A stretch of DNA of 46,362 nucleotides from assembly GCA_021777355.1 (NCBI GenBank), contig JAJYDO010000013.1, positions 1-46,362 on the forward strand, given 5' to 3'. Source of the stretch: Actinomycetes bacterium. Its GTDB lineage: Bacteria; Actinomycetota; Acidimicrobiia; Acidimicrobiales; JABEUL01. Below are positions 34,245 through 46,362 of this stretch, in pieces. The position numbers were made by a program, and so were the translations under genes. How positions within the stretch are numbered: the first letter of the stretch is position 1; each line of letters starts with the position of its first letter. A model generated the notes under the pieces. The model did not search any database and was not told the DNA's origin. It worked only from the letters and a program-made list of their open reading frames with translations.

Positions 34245-35390
34245 ATGTTAATTATGCAAATTGCCGTTCCTAAAGAGACGCGCGCCTATGAGCGCCGAGT
34301 TGGTTTAGTTCCAGATGTAATCCCAAAGCTGACGAAAGTCGGATATGAGATATTAGTTGAAAATGATGCAGGTTTAGAAGCAGGTTTTTCAAACTCCTCG
34401 TATGAAGAAAAAGGGGCAAAAATTGTAGAAAGTGCAGATTCTCTGTACAAACAAGCATCTATCGTCCTAAAGGTCCAACCCCCAACAATTGATGAAATTA
34501 AAAACTTGAAAGACGGGACTCTTTCGATTTCACTATTTGCCCCTTCTGGTTTCAAAGAAGAGGTAAAAGCAATTTCCGAACGACCACTCACGGTGTTTGG
34601 ACTTGAACTATTGCCGCGTATTAGTCGAGCACAGTCCATGGATGCCCTTTCATCGCAGGCGACTGTATCGGGATACCTCGCTACGCTTTGTGCCGCCACG
34701 AATTTGCCAAAATTTTTCCCCATGTTCATGACGGCAGCCGGTACGGTGCCACCTGCCAAGGTATTTGTAATGGGCGCCGGCGTGGCTGGATTGCAGGCAA
34801 TAGCAACAGCAAGAAGGCTGGGAGCAAATGTGAGAGCCTACGACGTAAGACCTGCGGCGGCGGAGGAAGTTCTCAGTCTTGGGGCTACTTTTGTCAAACT
34901 TGATCTAGAAACTCAAGAAGGCGAAGGCGGATATGCCAAGGAGCAGTCCGAGGACTTTCTAAAGAGGCAGCAGGAACAGATGACTGCCCAAGTTGCCCAA
35001 TGTGATGTAGTCATCACAACAGCATCAATTCCAGGCAGAAGTGCACCTAGGCTGCTGACGGTTCCCATGGTGGAAGCAATGTCCAAAGGAAGCGTGATTG
35101 TTGACTTGGCAGCAGAATCGGGAGGCAACTGCGAGCTGTCCAAACCAGGTGAAACAGTAATTCACAATGGGGTTAAGATTATTGGTGCCCGCAACTTCCC
35201 AAGTCAATTGGCAACGCACGCGAGTTTCTTGTTTGCAAGAAACGTAACGGAGCTCTTGTTGTTAATGACTAAAGAAGGAGCCCTCGCTCCCGATTTTGAC
35301 GACGAAATTGTTGCCGGCACATGCATAGTTAGAGATGGGAAAATCGTCCACGAACCGACTAGGCAATTGATGGAAGGAGCAGGGAAATGA
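34245..35390 (+). CDS. pntAA: NAD(P) transhydrogenase subunit alpha part 1
   Basis: This 381-aa cytosolic NAD(H)-binding dI domain belongs to the proton-translocating transhydrogenase, which makes NADPH from NADH using the proton gradient. Signatures are PKETRAYERRVGLVPD at the N-terminus, the Rossmann loop VMGAGVAGLQAIATARRLGA and the mobile-loop region LDLETQEGEGGYAKE. The ORF opens at ATG 34245; ATG 34254 (MQIAVPKE) matches the family start better. It overlaps pntAB by four bases (ATGA). It is divergent from the giant surface-protein gene. Confidence 0.95.
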   Translation: MLIMQIAVPKETRAYERRVGLVPDVIPKLTKVGYEILVENDAGLEAGFSNSSYEEKGAKIVESADSLYKQASIVLKVQPPTIDEIKNLKDGTLSISLFAPSGFKEEVKAISERPLTVFGLELLPRISRAQSMDALSSQATVSGYLATLCAATNLPKFFPMFMTAAGTVPPAKVFVMGAGVAGLQAIATARRLGANVRAYDVRPAAAEEVLSLGATFVKLDLETQEGEGGYAKEQSEDFLKRQQEQMTAQVAQCDVVITTASIPGRSAPRLLTVPMVEAMSKGSVIVDLAAESGGNCELSKPGETVIHNGVKIIGARNFPSQLATHASFLFARNVTELLLLMTKEGALAPDFDDEIVAGTCIVRDGKIVHEPTRQLMEGAGK

Positions 35391-35713
35391 GTGTAGATAT
35401 TCTGAGTCTGGTAACGGTATTCGTGCTGGCTGCATTTGTCGGGTTTGAAGTTATTTCCAAAGTGCCAAGTACCTTGCATACTCCTCTAATGAGTGGAACT
35501 AATGCCATCCATGGGATCATTTTGGCCGGTTCGATGCTTGTATTGGCTTCGGCGAGCGGAACACTTCAACTGGCTCTTGGATTCGTCGCAGTGATACTTG
35601 CAACTCTGAATGTCGTTGGAGGGTTTGTGGTAACCGATCGAATGCTTGAGATGTTTGCAGGTAAAAGGCCAGCTCCCAGAAAAACCGAAGAAGCCGGTGG
35701 GGAAAAGGCGTAA
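35387..35713 (+). CDS. pntAB: NAD(P) transhydrogenase subunit alpha part 2
   Basis: This 108-aa membrane segment is the N-terminal half of the dII proton channel, with three predicted helices and the motif TPLMSGTNAIHGIILAGSM that marks this subunit. The split of alpha into two genes is the arrangement seen in Rhodospirillum and many actinobacteria. It overlaps pntAA by 4 bp and is followed 12 bp later by pntB. The tail is hydrophilic and charged. Confidence 0.95.
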   Translation: MSVDILSLVTVFVLAAFVGFEVISKVPSTLHTPLMSGTNAIHGIILAGSMLVLASASGTLQLALGFVAVILATLNVVGGFVVTDRMLEMFAGKRPAPRKTEEAGGEKA

Positions 35714-35725
35714 GGAAGCGATTAA

Positions 35726-37111
35726 ATGAGTTTAGAAAACATCCATATTGTTTATTTGGTAGCGGCAATCTGTTTCATATTGGCTTTAAAGGGTCTTACT
35801 TCACCAAAAACCGCTCGCAAGGGAAATGCCCTGGGTGCTGCCGGCATGTTGCTGGCAATTGGCGTGACATTTGCTTCACCCAAATTTCACAATCAGATTT
35901 ATATAGTAGTTGCGATGGCCATAGGAGTAGTCGTGGGGGTTCCAGCGGCCAGACTTGTCAAGATGACTGCCATGCCGCAGATGGTGGCCATATTCAACGG
36001 CGTGGGCGGCGGGGCGGCTGCGTTGGTGTCGTTAATGGAGTTCATTCTTAGACCATCGCCACACGGTTTTGCAATTTATCAACTCGTAGAGATTTTGATC
36101 GGGGTAATTGTAGGCTGCGTTTCTTTTTCGGGTTCGGCAATCGCCTTTGCCAAGCTCCAAGAGTTAATGACAGGAAGACCCATTACCTATCCTGGCCAGC
36201 AGGTTCTAAATGGAATAATTGCTTTGGGGGCCTTAGGCGCCGCAGCGGCAGTTATTGCTTCTCCCACTACGCCGGTCCTGGCGATAGTCGGCGGGCTTGC
36301 TCTTTTGTTCGGTATTGCATTCGTGCTTCCAATCGGCGGGGCTGACGTGCCCGTTCTGATTTCATTATTGAATTCATTTACTGGCCTTGCAGTGGCCGCG
36401 TCAGGATTTGCCCTTAACTCGGTTGTTTTAGTGGTGGCCGGCACATTAGTTGGAGCTTCGGGAACTCTCTTGACATTAATGATGAGCAAAGCCATGGGAA
36501 GGTCGCTTCCAAATATATTGTTCTCGGCATTTGGGTCGGTTGTGACAGCTACAGGATCAGATGCAAGCGGAGAGGCTCGACCCGTTAGGTCCTCTACGCC
36601 GGAAGACCTGGCCATAATGCTCGCTTATGCCAGAAAAGTCGTTATTGTCCCTGGTTATGGACTGGCTGTGGCGCAGGCACAGCACACGGCTCGAGAATTG
36701 GCTGAGGTGTTGCAAGAAAAAGGGGTGGAGGTCTTTTATGCAATACACCCGGTTGCAGGAAGAATGCCTGGTCACATGAATGTACTTTTGGCAGAGGCCA
36801 ACGTCCCCTATGAAGAACTAAAAGAGATGGATGAAGCCAATCCGGAGTTTGCCACTACTGATGTTGCTCTCGTAGTTGGAGCCAATGACGTAGTTAATCC
36901 AGCAGCTCATGATTCCCCGGGGAGTCCGATTTATGGAATGCCGATATTGCACGTAGATGACGCTCAATCGGTAATTTTCTTGAAGAGATCAATGAGGCCG
37001 GGATTTGCCGGAATTGAAAATGAACTTCTATATAATCCCAAGACCACTCTCTTGTTCGGCGACGCAAAAGATTCTTTGACAAAACTTGTAGCGGCAGTAA
37101 AAGCGGCTTGA
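35726..37111 (+). CDS. pntB: NAD(P) transhydrogenase subunit beta
   Basis: This 461-aa protein combines the remaining dII membrane helices (first ~270 residues; FNGVGGGAAALVS) and the cytosolic NADP(H)-binding dIII domain (VVIVPGYGLAVAQAQHTARE, then GRMPGHMNVLLAEA and VVGANDVVNPAA). Length is typical. Upstream AAGGAAG gives a good Shine-Dalgarno. The three-gene operon ends in a clear terminator at 37142. Confidence 0.96.
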   Translation: MSLENIHIVYLVAAICFILALKGLTSPKTARKGNALGAAGMLLAIGVTFASPKFHNQIYIVVAMAIGVVVGVPAARLVKMTAMPQMVAIFNGVGGGAAALVSLMEFILRPSPHGFAIYQLVEILIGVIVGCVSFSGSAIAFAKLQELMTGRPITYPGQQVLNGIIALGALGAAAAVIASPTTPVLAIVGGLALLFGIAFVLPIGGADVPVLISLLNSFTGLAVAASGFALNSVVLVVAGTLVGASGTLLTLMMSKAMGRSLPNILFSAFGSVVTATGSDASGEARPVRSSTPEDLAIMLAYARKVVIVPGYGLAVAQAQHTARELAEVLQEKGVEVFYAIHPVAGRMPGHMNVLLAEANVPYEELKEMDEANPEFATTDVALVVGANDVVNPAAHDSPGSPIYGMPILHVDDAQSVIFLKRSMRPGFAGIENELLYNPKTTLLFGDAKDSLTKLVAAVKAA

Positions 37112-37141
37112 CAAGTATGACGATTTAACCATCTATAACAA

Positions 37142-37192
37142 AACCCAGGCAAGTAAAGCATTTGACTGCCTATTTGCCTGGGTTAGTTTTTT
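37142..37192 (+). terminator. Rho-independent terminator of the pnt operon
   Basis: AACCCAGGCAA pairs perfectly with TTGCCTGGGTT (11 bp, 21-nt loop) and is followed by AGTTTTTT, 31 bp after the pntB stop. Confidence 0.88.
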
Positions 37193-37270
37193 ATTGCGAG
37201 TAATTAGACTTTAGACCACTTCTCAAGAGGTATCCAAAAAAACAATAAATTTTTGATAAAGCTAATCTAA

Positions 37271-38338
37271 CTATTTATGCGAGGTCCCAATAGAAGTTGA
37301 TTCCGACAGTTTTGCAAAGACTAACAACCCCTGGCTAGTTCTCCTTGAAGCAATAACTTCAACCAACACGCCTTCTTTGCCGATCAAATGGCTTGCATCG
37401 TTAACAACAACCATGTCTCCGTCGGCGAGGTAGCCAACTGCCTGGCCATCTTGGGTCCCTGTCTTTACCAACTCAACTTCAAAGGTCTCACCGGCACTGT
37501 GGTCCGGGGCGAGTTCACTTACCAAATTTCTTAGGTCAGTAATTTTAACGCCAAATTTCTGAGCAGCACCTATAAGCGGAGCACTGCATGTGGCTACTTT
37601 TGCTTCCAAGCGAGCAGCAATTGCCAAGACTTTATCGTCCAACTTGTCTAGCTCCGGCACAAGTTCCTCGGCAATAATCAGCGATGAGCCTGACTCACGA
37701 AGAGCATCCAAAACTTCAAGGGAACGCCTCGCCTTTCTTGATGCGACCGGATCCGGAGCATTAGATATTAGGGTTAATTCATCTATTACTACTCTTGGAA
37801 CGATCAAAGGAGTAGGTAACATCCCTATTTTGCCTAGCACCCAGATAGCTCTCTCCATAACGGCAGAAGTATCAAGCACTAAGGCCCCTTCAGGAACTTC
37901 TGATTCAGTGCCTGGAGCAATTCGCCTGGTAAAGCCAATCGTTTTGGATACCTGGGAAGCTTTGGCCATACCTATCCTGATACCAAAGTACGCAAGCATC
38001 CAAGTCAACACTCCAACGATAGGGAGCGAGAGGGGGGAACCCCACAGAAGAACAATTGGAACTCCGATAATCAAGGAAATCACAAGCCCTGTCGTGCCCA
38101 TAACCGAAGCTGCCAATACTTCAACTGCAGGAACGTCCTTTAAGTGACGAGAGGCTTTTCTCACCCCCCTGTCAAAGGATCTTCCGACAACTCCCCCAAC
38201 CACGTATCCAACTAATACACCAATGGCAACAAATAACAACTTGTCCACGGAGCCGTGAAATTCCTGCGTGCCTAGTTCATCTCCACCAATGAGTCCAACA
38301 AATACAAAAAGTAAACGAAGTCCTTCTACAAAAAACAT
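37271..38338 (-). CDS. PIN/TRAM-domain membrane protein, YacL-like
   Basis: This is a 355-aa protein from the preferred ATG 38338, which has AGGGG at 5-nt spacing and lies 7 bp after the kinase stop; the ORF track's 386-aa version overlaps the kinase. About three to four transmembrane helices (1-135) are followed by a PIN nuclease-like domain (LVLDTSAVMERAIW, VPRVVIDELTLI, LDDKVLAIAARL) and a C-terminal TRAM beta-barrel. This is the architecture of Bacillus YacL, usually found next to disA and ispD. Here it sits behind the PASTA kinase instead. RNA binding or cleavage at the membrane is inferred. Confidence 0.82.
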   Translation of the reverse strand: MFFVEGLRLLFVFVGLIGGDELGTQEFHGSVDKLLFVAIGVLVGYVVGGVVGRSFDRGVRKASRHLKDVPAVEVLAASVMGTTGLVISLIIGVPIVLLWGSPLSLPIVGVLTWMLAYFGIRIGMAKASQVSKTIGFTRRIAPGTESEVPEGALVLDTSAVMERAIWVLGKIGMLPTPLIVPRVVIDELTLISNAPDPVASRKARRSLEVLDALRESGSSLIIAEELVPELDKLDDKVLAIAARLEAKVATCSAPLIGAAQKFGVKITDLRNLVSELAPDHSAGETFEVELVKTGTQDGQAVGYLADGDMVVVNDASHLIGKEGVLVEVIASRRTSQGLLVFAKLSESTSIGTSHK

Positions 38339-38345
38339 AATCCCC

Positions 38346-40334
38346 TTACTTAGCCCCAGTATACAGGACAACTGAACCCGGCAAATCAATAACTGTACCT
38401 GGCAAAGGATTGGTAGTAAATGCAACCGCATTATTTGTTATGGGACCATATGTGGCAGAAACGCTGATGCCAACTGCCAATAGTTTAGATACAGCTTCTT
38501 GAATGCTCAGCCCAGCTACGGAAGGCACGATAACCGTCTGAGGTCCAAGAGAGACTTCCAGCACCACAGTAGATCCTTTGGCTACCTGGTTTCCAGGCGC
38601 AGGAGATGACGAAATGGTCAAACCTGCAGTCACGCTTGACGAATATACTTGGCTCTCTTTAGCCACTAAACCAAGTGAGCTAAGAGTGCTTTGGGCGCTT
38701 TGAAAACTAACGCCTATGACAGATGTAGGAATTGTCCTTGGCGAAGGCCCCATTGACACTGTCAAATCAATGTTATTTCCAGGCTGCATCGAACCTGAAG
38801 AAGGTGTTTGGGAAATAACCAATCCCACAGCCAAAGTCTCAGAATATGCTTTCTTGATGCTTACTTGAAACCCTAGGGACTTGAGTTTTGACTCCGCACT
38901 TACAGAAGGAGTACCGATCAAATTGGAAGGTATTGACACAGGTGGCGGCCCCTTGGACACCACATAACTGATTATTGTATTAGCGCTTAGCCTCGTGCCC
39001 GCGGCAACTGCCTGCGAGACGATAACTCCCTTTTCGTACTTCGAGTTGTACTGGTAGCCCGAGATGTGGCCTTTTAGTTCCTGAGCATTTAGTACCGCAT
39101 TTGCCGTAGTTAAATTATCACCTACCAATGTGGGAACCACTTGGGAATTTACCACATAGTGCTGAGCAAAAAATCCAAATCCAACTCCGGCAATAATTAG
39201 TATTGCAACGGCCACCAGCCAGGGCCATTTTCTTCTGGGATGAAGCTCCCTGGCCTTCGGCGGCCCGTCTTCACCCCACTGAGGACCAGCCGCGAGTGCG
39301 TCAAAAGTCGCTGCATGCGCGGTCTCTTTTAGATTGTGCCCGGTAAATGAATCTTCCGGATCCAAAGACTCAACTTTGCCGACATATGTTGTATCGGGGC
39401 TATTTTCATTTCCGCCCAAAATCTGCGTTGGCGGATCTCCAAGAGAGAGTCTTTCAACAAGAGCGGACCGAGTTGGCGCAAGCGGGAGTCTCTCAGGAGG
39501 GTCAAGCTTCTTGGCAGCTTTCTCCAAGCTTTTTACGAAACCCGCCGCATCTAACCGCTCGGTGGGATCTGGATCTGCGGCCCGCATTATTGCCTCGGAC
39601 AGGACCCCCAATTTAGGGTTGTTGGGCAGCCTGGCATTCTTGCGGGCCGCCAGCATTGCAATAGTAGTGTCTGCCTGAAAGGGAGTATCCCCGACAATTG
39701 ACTCATAAAGTACAAGCGAAAGCGAGTAGATGTCTGACTTCCCGGTAAGGGCCTTGGCCTCCGCTTGCTCCGGTGAGGCGTATCTTGCCGTTCCCAATAC
39801 AGTTCCAATAGGTTCTGTCCAGGCAGCTTCGGCCAAGGCTCTTGCAAGGCCGAAGTCCGCGATAACCAATCCTCCTCGCCTGTCAAAAAGTAAGTTTGCA
39901 GGTTTGATATCTCTATGAATCAATCCTCTTGAATGTGCAAACGCAAGACCCCGGGCCGCCTGGATCCCGACGAAAAGCGCTTGGGATTCTGTCAAGGTTT
40001 TCCCGCCGTCTAGGAGTGTCCTAAGGGTCCCACCTTCTAATAATTCGGTAACTAGGTAAGGTTGCTCGTCTCGATCTATTCCCCAATCAATTACCCTCAA
40101 CAAATTAGGGTGCACCAAGGCTGCAGCCGATCTTGCTTCGTAGAGAAATCGCTTTAGAAATCCTGCTTCATGGCGCAGGGCCGGGTGAAGAATTTTAAGT
40201 GCCACGGAATTTCCCGTTTTAATATCTAGAGCCGCGACCACAACCGAAGAGGCGCCCGCTCCTATTACCTCTTCTACCTGGTAGCGCTCTCCAATGACGC
40301 GCCCAACCACATCGGCTATTCCAGCGACTGTCAC
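38346..40334 (-). CDS. Ser/Thr protein kinase with four PASTA domains (PknB-like)
   Basis: This is a 662-aa receptor-type kinase. The catalytic domain has a glycine loop (GAGASSVV), Lys47, Glu66, HRDIKPAN (140-147) and DFG (160-162), so it looks active. A linker of ~100 residues, one transmembrane helix near 375-395, and four extracellular PASTA repeats follow. PASTA domains bind muropeptides or lipid II, and PknB-type kinases control cell-wall growth and division. The start is GTG 40334 with no strong Shine-Dalgarno. No FHA, rodA or pbpA genes are adjacent, unlike the usual pknB locus. Co-transcription with the PIN/TRAM gene is likely (7-bp gap). Confidence 0.92.
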   Translation of the reverse strand: MTVAGIADVVGRVIGERYQVEEVIGAGASSVVVAALDIKTGNSVALKILHPALRHEAGFLKRFLYEARSAAALVHPNLLRVIDWGIDRDEQPYLVTELLEGGTLRTLLDGGKTLTESQALFVGIQAARGLAFAHSRGLIHRDIKPANLLFDRRGGLVIADFGLARALAEAAWTEPIGTVLGTARYASPEQAEAKALTGKSDIYSLSLVLYESIVGDTPFQADTTIAMLAARKNARLPNNPKLGVLSEAIMRAADPDPTERLDAAGFVKSLEKAAKKLDPPERLPLAPTRSALVERLSLGDPPTQILGGNENSPDTTYVGKVESLDPEDSFTGHNLKETAHAATFDALAAGPQWGEDGPPKARELHPRRKWPWLVAVAILIIAGVGFGFFAQHYVVNSQVVPTLVGDNLTTANAVLNAQELKGHISGYQYNSKYEKGVIVSQAVAAGTRLSANTIISYVVSKGPPPVSIPSNLIGTPSVSAESKLKSLGFQVSIKKAYSETLAVGLVISQTPSSGSMQPGNNIDLTVSMGPSPRTIPTSVIGVSFQSAQSTLSSLGLVAKESQVYSSSVTAGLTISSSPAPGNQVAKGSTVVLEVSLGPQTVIVPSVAGLSIQEAVSKLLAVGISVSATYGPITNNAVAFTTNPLPGTVIDLPGSVVLYTGAK

Positions 40335-40408
40335 GCTTCTAGGCTAGTTTCCAAATTGTGCAAAATGGTGGATACTTTGAGTGCATTGCCACCAATTTTA
40401 GGCTAGAA

Positions 40409-41551
40409 CTAGCTGACTTTGGTCACAGTACCACCTGAAGCTGTACCGCTGCCACTCGCCGAAGTTGTTGTGGTGGGAGGGGGGCAAGCCACTGCAATCA
40501 TGCATCTAATTGCAGCGGTAGTGCAAGGTGGTTGGGTACATGGCACTGTCGTTCCCGGCGTCGTTGTAGATGTTGTAACTGGCGGAAGAGTTCCCTTAGG
40601 AATTGTAGTTTCGGGTGGAAGAGTACCGGGAGGACTAGTTGTTCCGACACATACGGGAGGGTAAGTCATTTCTGTCGATCCACCTGTTACTGGTTGCGGA
40701 GAAGCAGGCTGGGCCGGATAGGGTTCTGTCGGAGGACATGTGGAAGTACTCGGAGGCACCGTTACAGTTTCAAGAAGTGCTCCTTGAGCATTGAATGCCT
40801 GAAGCGTTCCGCTTAATCCGTCCGAACTTCCCACTCCGTTAACTGCCAACGTTACAATGCCCTCAGTTGGCGACGCGGTGTCACTCTGGCCGTTTGAAGA
40901 ATTCCAAATAACTTTGGCTACATCATTGTTCGCAGAAGCTGCCAACCAGAACACAGGAGAACTTTCTCTTTGACCGAACTCGCCTCCGCTGCGGTAGGTA
41001 AGGGCACCAGTGGATCCGGAAGAGAGGAAGGCATACCCTGTCCCGATGGCTTCGGGGTTGCTCATCTCTATTACTACCTCTTGGCTGGAGGCAACAACTG
41101 AAGTAGGACACGCTGGAGCGGTATTGCTACTTGTCGAGCATTGATAAGTTTCATTGGCTGCACTGTATGTTCTGATAGTTATGCCAGAAGATGTTGTACG
41201 GAGCGAAACCAGTTTCAATAAAGAGAAGGCCGGTTGGTCGATCCCGCTTGTCCCGCCAATAGAAACGTTCCCTCCGGAACCTGTTGCGACATTAGGAGAT
41301 AACTCGCCCTTGCCTTGAATAGTTGTCTCTCCTGACTTAGCTGCAGACACATTGTTAACGCTTTCATGTCCTCCTAAAAATCCTCCGAGAGCTCCGATCA
41401 ACAGAACCCCGGCCAAGAGTGGTGCAATTGACAAAAGCGGACTCCGGCTCCTCGTATAAGGCTTTCTATCAATTGAGTCAATATTAGGCGTCGCGTACAC
41501 CTCGCTTGCTTTGTTTTGCAAGTGGCTTCTTAAGTTTTGTTCAAAATCCAT
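40409..41551 (-). CDS. Single-pass membrane protein, probable partner of the ECF sigma factor
   Basis: This is a 380-aa protein. A short cytoplasmic N-terminus (~1-38), one membrane helix (~39-60) and a long extracellular part follow. The end is Pro/Thr-rich with Cys residues (PCTQPPCTTAAIRC), low-complexity and mucin-like. Its ATG overlaps the last 11 bases of the sigma-factor gene, the standard arrangement for sigma and anti-sigma pairs. The cytoplasmic part shows no clear zinc anti-sigma (HxxxCxxC) motif. An anti-sigma or sensor role is inferred from position only. Confidence 0.65.
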   Translation of the reverse strand: MDFEQNLRSHLQNKASEVYATPNIDSIDRKPYTRSRSPLLSIAPLLAGVLLIGALGGFLGGHESVNNVSAAKSGETTIQGKGELSPNVATGSGGNVSIGGTSGIDQPAFSLLKLVSLRTTSSGITIRTYSAANETYQCSTSSNTAPACPTSVVASSQEVVIEMSNPEAIGTGYAFLSSGSTGALTYRSGGEFGQRESSPVFWLAASANNDVAKVIWNSSNGQSDTASPTEGIVTLAVNGVGSSDGLSGTLQAFNAQGALLETVTVPPSTSTCPPTEPYPAQPASPQPVTGGSTEMTYPPVCVGTTSPPGTLPPETTIPKGTLPPVTTSTTTPGTTVPCTQPPCTTAAIRCMIAVACPPPTTTTSASGSGTASGGTVTKVS

Positions 41552-42095
41552 CTTTTTCTACCTTTCTTCTTAATTGGTCAAGTGCTCTGCTAATTAGGCT
41601 CGCTACAGTGCCGACTTGACACCCCAGAGCCTTTGCGATTTCAACATCGGGAAGGTCTTCGTAAAAGCGAAGAATCACTGCCACTCGTTGCTTATAAGGA
41701 AGCTGCCTAATTGAATCTTGCATTCCGTCAGCATCTTCAATTGCAATTAATTCACGCCTAGCGAGCTTGGGAGCAACTATTCTTTCGATTTTCCTATGCT
41801 TAAAGTAACTGTTGCAAGAATTGACCACGGTTCTTCGGAGATAGCTTACGGGTGAGTCTATCCTTGACCACTTCTTGTGTACCTTAAAAAAAGAGTCCTG
41901 CACAATATCTTCTGCCAACTGGTGGGACTGAACAATTAGATAGGCGACTTTTACACTCGCTAAAAAATTATCTTCGTAAAACTTGATAAAATCAAGTTCC
42001 CACTTTGTCGAACTTTTGGTAACTATTTTAAAATCGGGTTCCACCTGTAAATCTTCCCTCAAATTCGAGGTCTTTGCACGTTCTAATAGCATCAT
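41541..42095 (-). CDS. ECF sigma factor, SigE-family type
   Basis: This is a 184-aa sigma-70 family protein with region 2 (FYEDNFLASVKVAYLIV, then QLAEDIVQDSFFKVHKKW) and region 4 (QLPYKQRVAVILRFYEDLPDVEIAKALGCQVGTVASLISRALDQL, abbreviated sense: helix-turn-helix). Spacing and sequence fit the actinobacterial SigE-family ECF group. The N-terminus is extended by ~30 residues, so an internal start is possible. It overlaps the membrane-protein gene by 11 bp and follows ligA. It probably redirects RNA polymerase in response to an envelope signal; target promoters are unknown. Confidence 0.87.
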   Translation of the reverse strand: MMLLERAKTSNLREDLQVEPDFKIVTKSSTKWELDFIKFYEDNFLASVKVAYLIVQSHQLAEDIVQDSFFKVHKKWSRIDSPVSYLRRTVVNSCNSYFKHRKIERIVAPKLARRELIAIEDADGMQDSIRQLPYKQRVAVILRFYEDLPDVEIAKALGCQVGTVASLISRALDQLRRKVEKDGF

Positions 42096-42158
42096 CTCTC
42101 ATAAGACGCCTCAAATCAGACATTTCTTGCAATTATTTTCACATTTTCGGAAGAAAAT

Positions 42159-45426
<3,268 letters not shown>

Positions 45427-45430
<4 letters not shown>

Positions 45431-46362
45431 AAAATACAGATTCACAAAAACGCAGCTATCTAAGAGTATTCTCCGGTGAAGTCGGAAGATTTCTGATATT
45501 TAGCGCTCTAATATTACTGATTCTATTAATTTACGTCCTCTTTGGAACAGGTGCATTCACCGCAAGCAGCCAAGCCAAGTTGAAAACCGAAATTGAAAAA
45601 ATCATTCCCCAGCCGGAGATTCCGGTTTCTAAGAAATCATTTAAAGTAGTTCCGATTAATCTTCCTACTTCAACATCGTCCCTTCCACAGCAAGGAGCAC
45701 CAATCGCCGAAATAAATATTCCTGCAATCGGACTTCAGATGGTAGTAGTTGAAGGGACTCAGACCGGCGATCTCAGATTGGGCCCCGGGCATTACCAAGG
45801 CACCTCGCTCCCTGGGATGGCGGGGAATGTGGCAATTGCGGGCCATCGGACAACTTACTTGCACCCGTTTTATAACCTGGACCATCTAAGTGCCGGCGAT
45901 CCAATATTTTTATCCTCTGCGATTGGGACACTTGAATACTTGGTTACAAATATTGATGTTAGAGAACCCTACGATATATCGATACTTAGGCAGTTTGGCG
46001 ACAATCGGCTGACATTGACTACTTGTAATCCGAAATATAGTGCAGCAACCCGCCTAGTCGTTGTCGCTCATCTTTTAGGTTTGGTTGAAGTTGTAAATTC
46101 AAATGCGCCAAGCTCTGCTTCCAAATCTAAAACGACTCAACCTCCGCCCAATTCGGGGGGATCGCTTAAGAATGCCAAGTCTCTTTTAGCAGGAACAACC
46201 AGCTCGACATCTCCTGCAATCGGATGGGGAGCACTATTGCTTCTTGACTATATATTGTTCAGGCTTTCTATGCGCCATATAAAAGGCTGGAAAAAGCTGC
46301 TTAGTGCGCTTGCTACTTTTGGAGTTTTGCTCCTTATTATTCTTCCATTTTGTGCAGCCGTT
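45427..46362 (+). CDS. Class E-type sortase, 3'-truncated by window edge
   Basis: The frame is open from ATG 45427 to the right edge (312 residues seen), so it is absent from the ORF track. It has an N-terminal membrane anchor (~22-40), a linker, then a sortase domain with the full catalytic triad: His140 (AIAGHRTTY), Cys200 (LTTCNP) and Arg209 (ATRL). A Ser/Pro-rich linker and one or two hydrophobic segments follow (~262 onward). Class E sortases attach surface proteins or pilins to the actinobacterial cell wall, usually at LAXTG signals. It is coupled to the transporter gene by a 4-bp overlap. No visible gene in this window ends in a sortase signal. Confidence 0.9.

Overview
The window looks like part of the chromosome of an actinobacterium, most likely of the Acidimicrobiia type. 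The evidence is a combination of families: CarD, DisA, a PASTA-domain Ser/Thr kinase, a SigE-family ECF sigma factor, a DUF2510 membrane protein, a class E sortase, a SARP-like regulator, and secreted proteins built from 'RICDTR' domains, IPT/TIG domains and beta-propellers. By eye the G+C content is mid-40s percent, low for the phylum. GTG and TTG starts are common and several genes lack a clear Shine-Dalgarno. The taxonomic call is an inference from gene content; no 16S gene is present.

Layout. (1) 1-7100 is an accessory, surface-oriented region: a partial secreted protein (runs off the left edge), a divergent SARP-like regulator, an unusual GNAT-acyl carrier protein fusion with a possible small upstream ORF, a membrane-anchored LppX/LprG-like protein and a DMT-family permease. 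Paired GTAAC repeats at 11-bp pitch lie upstream of two of the surface genes. (2) 7388-8050 is a VapBC toxin-antitoxin module. (3) 8153-17193 is a long collinear minus-strand housekeeping block, in transcription order clpC, radA, disA, carD, ispD, ispF, holB, an SMP-30-family hydrolase gene, then tRNA-Thr(CGT). It matches the classical clpC-radA-disA-(yacL)-ispD-ispF order of Bacillus subtilis, with carD where yacL would be. (4) 17351-18400 is a long-chain polyprenyl diphosphate synthase, divergent from clpC, followed by about 620 bp without a convincing gene. (5) 19021-34086 alternates very large secreted proteins (1276 and 2375 aa) with a DUF2510 membrane protein, a hotdog thioesterase and an acyl-CoA mutase large subunit. 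The mutase carries isobutyryl-CoA-mutase-type rather than methylmalonyl-CoA-mutase-type substrate residues. (6) 34245-37192 is the proton-translocating transhydrogenase operon pntAA-pntAB-pntB with a clear terminator. (7) 37271-44198 is a minus-strand series: ligA, an ECF sigma factor overlapping its membrane partner gene, a PASTA kinase and a YacL-type PIN/TRAM protein. (8) 44255-46362 is an ArsB-type ion transporter overlapping a class E sortase that runs off the right edge.

How it fits together. Several genes concern envelope sensing and cell-surface display: the SARP-like regulator, ECF sigma with membrane partner, PASTA kinase, sortase and multi-domain adhesin-like proteins. The isoprenoid genes ispD and ispF, the polyprenyl synthase, and possibly the MenI-like thioesterase could serve quinone or lipid-carrier synthesis. 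The observations I would check first are a 12-bp perfect inverted repeat that buries the radA ribosome-binding site and loops out its start codon, the GNAT-ACP fusion, the shared GTAAC repeat boxes next to the SARP-like regulator, the 29-bp palindrome between ligA and the transporter, and the ICM-type residues in the mutase. No CRISPR array, insertion sequence, prophage or rRNA was seen.
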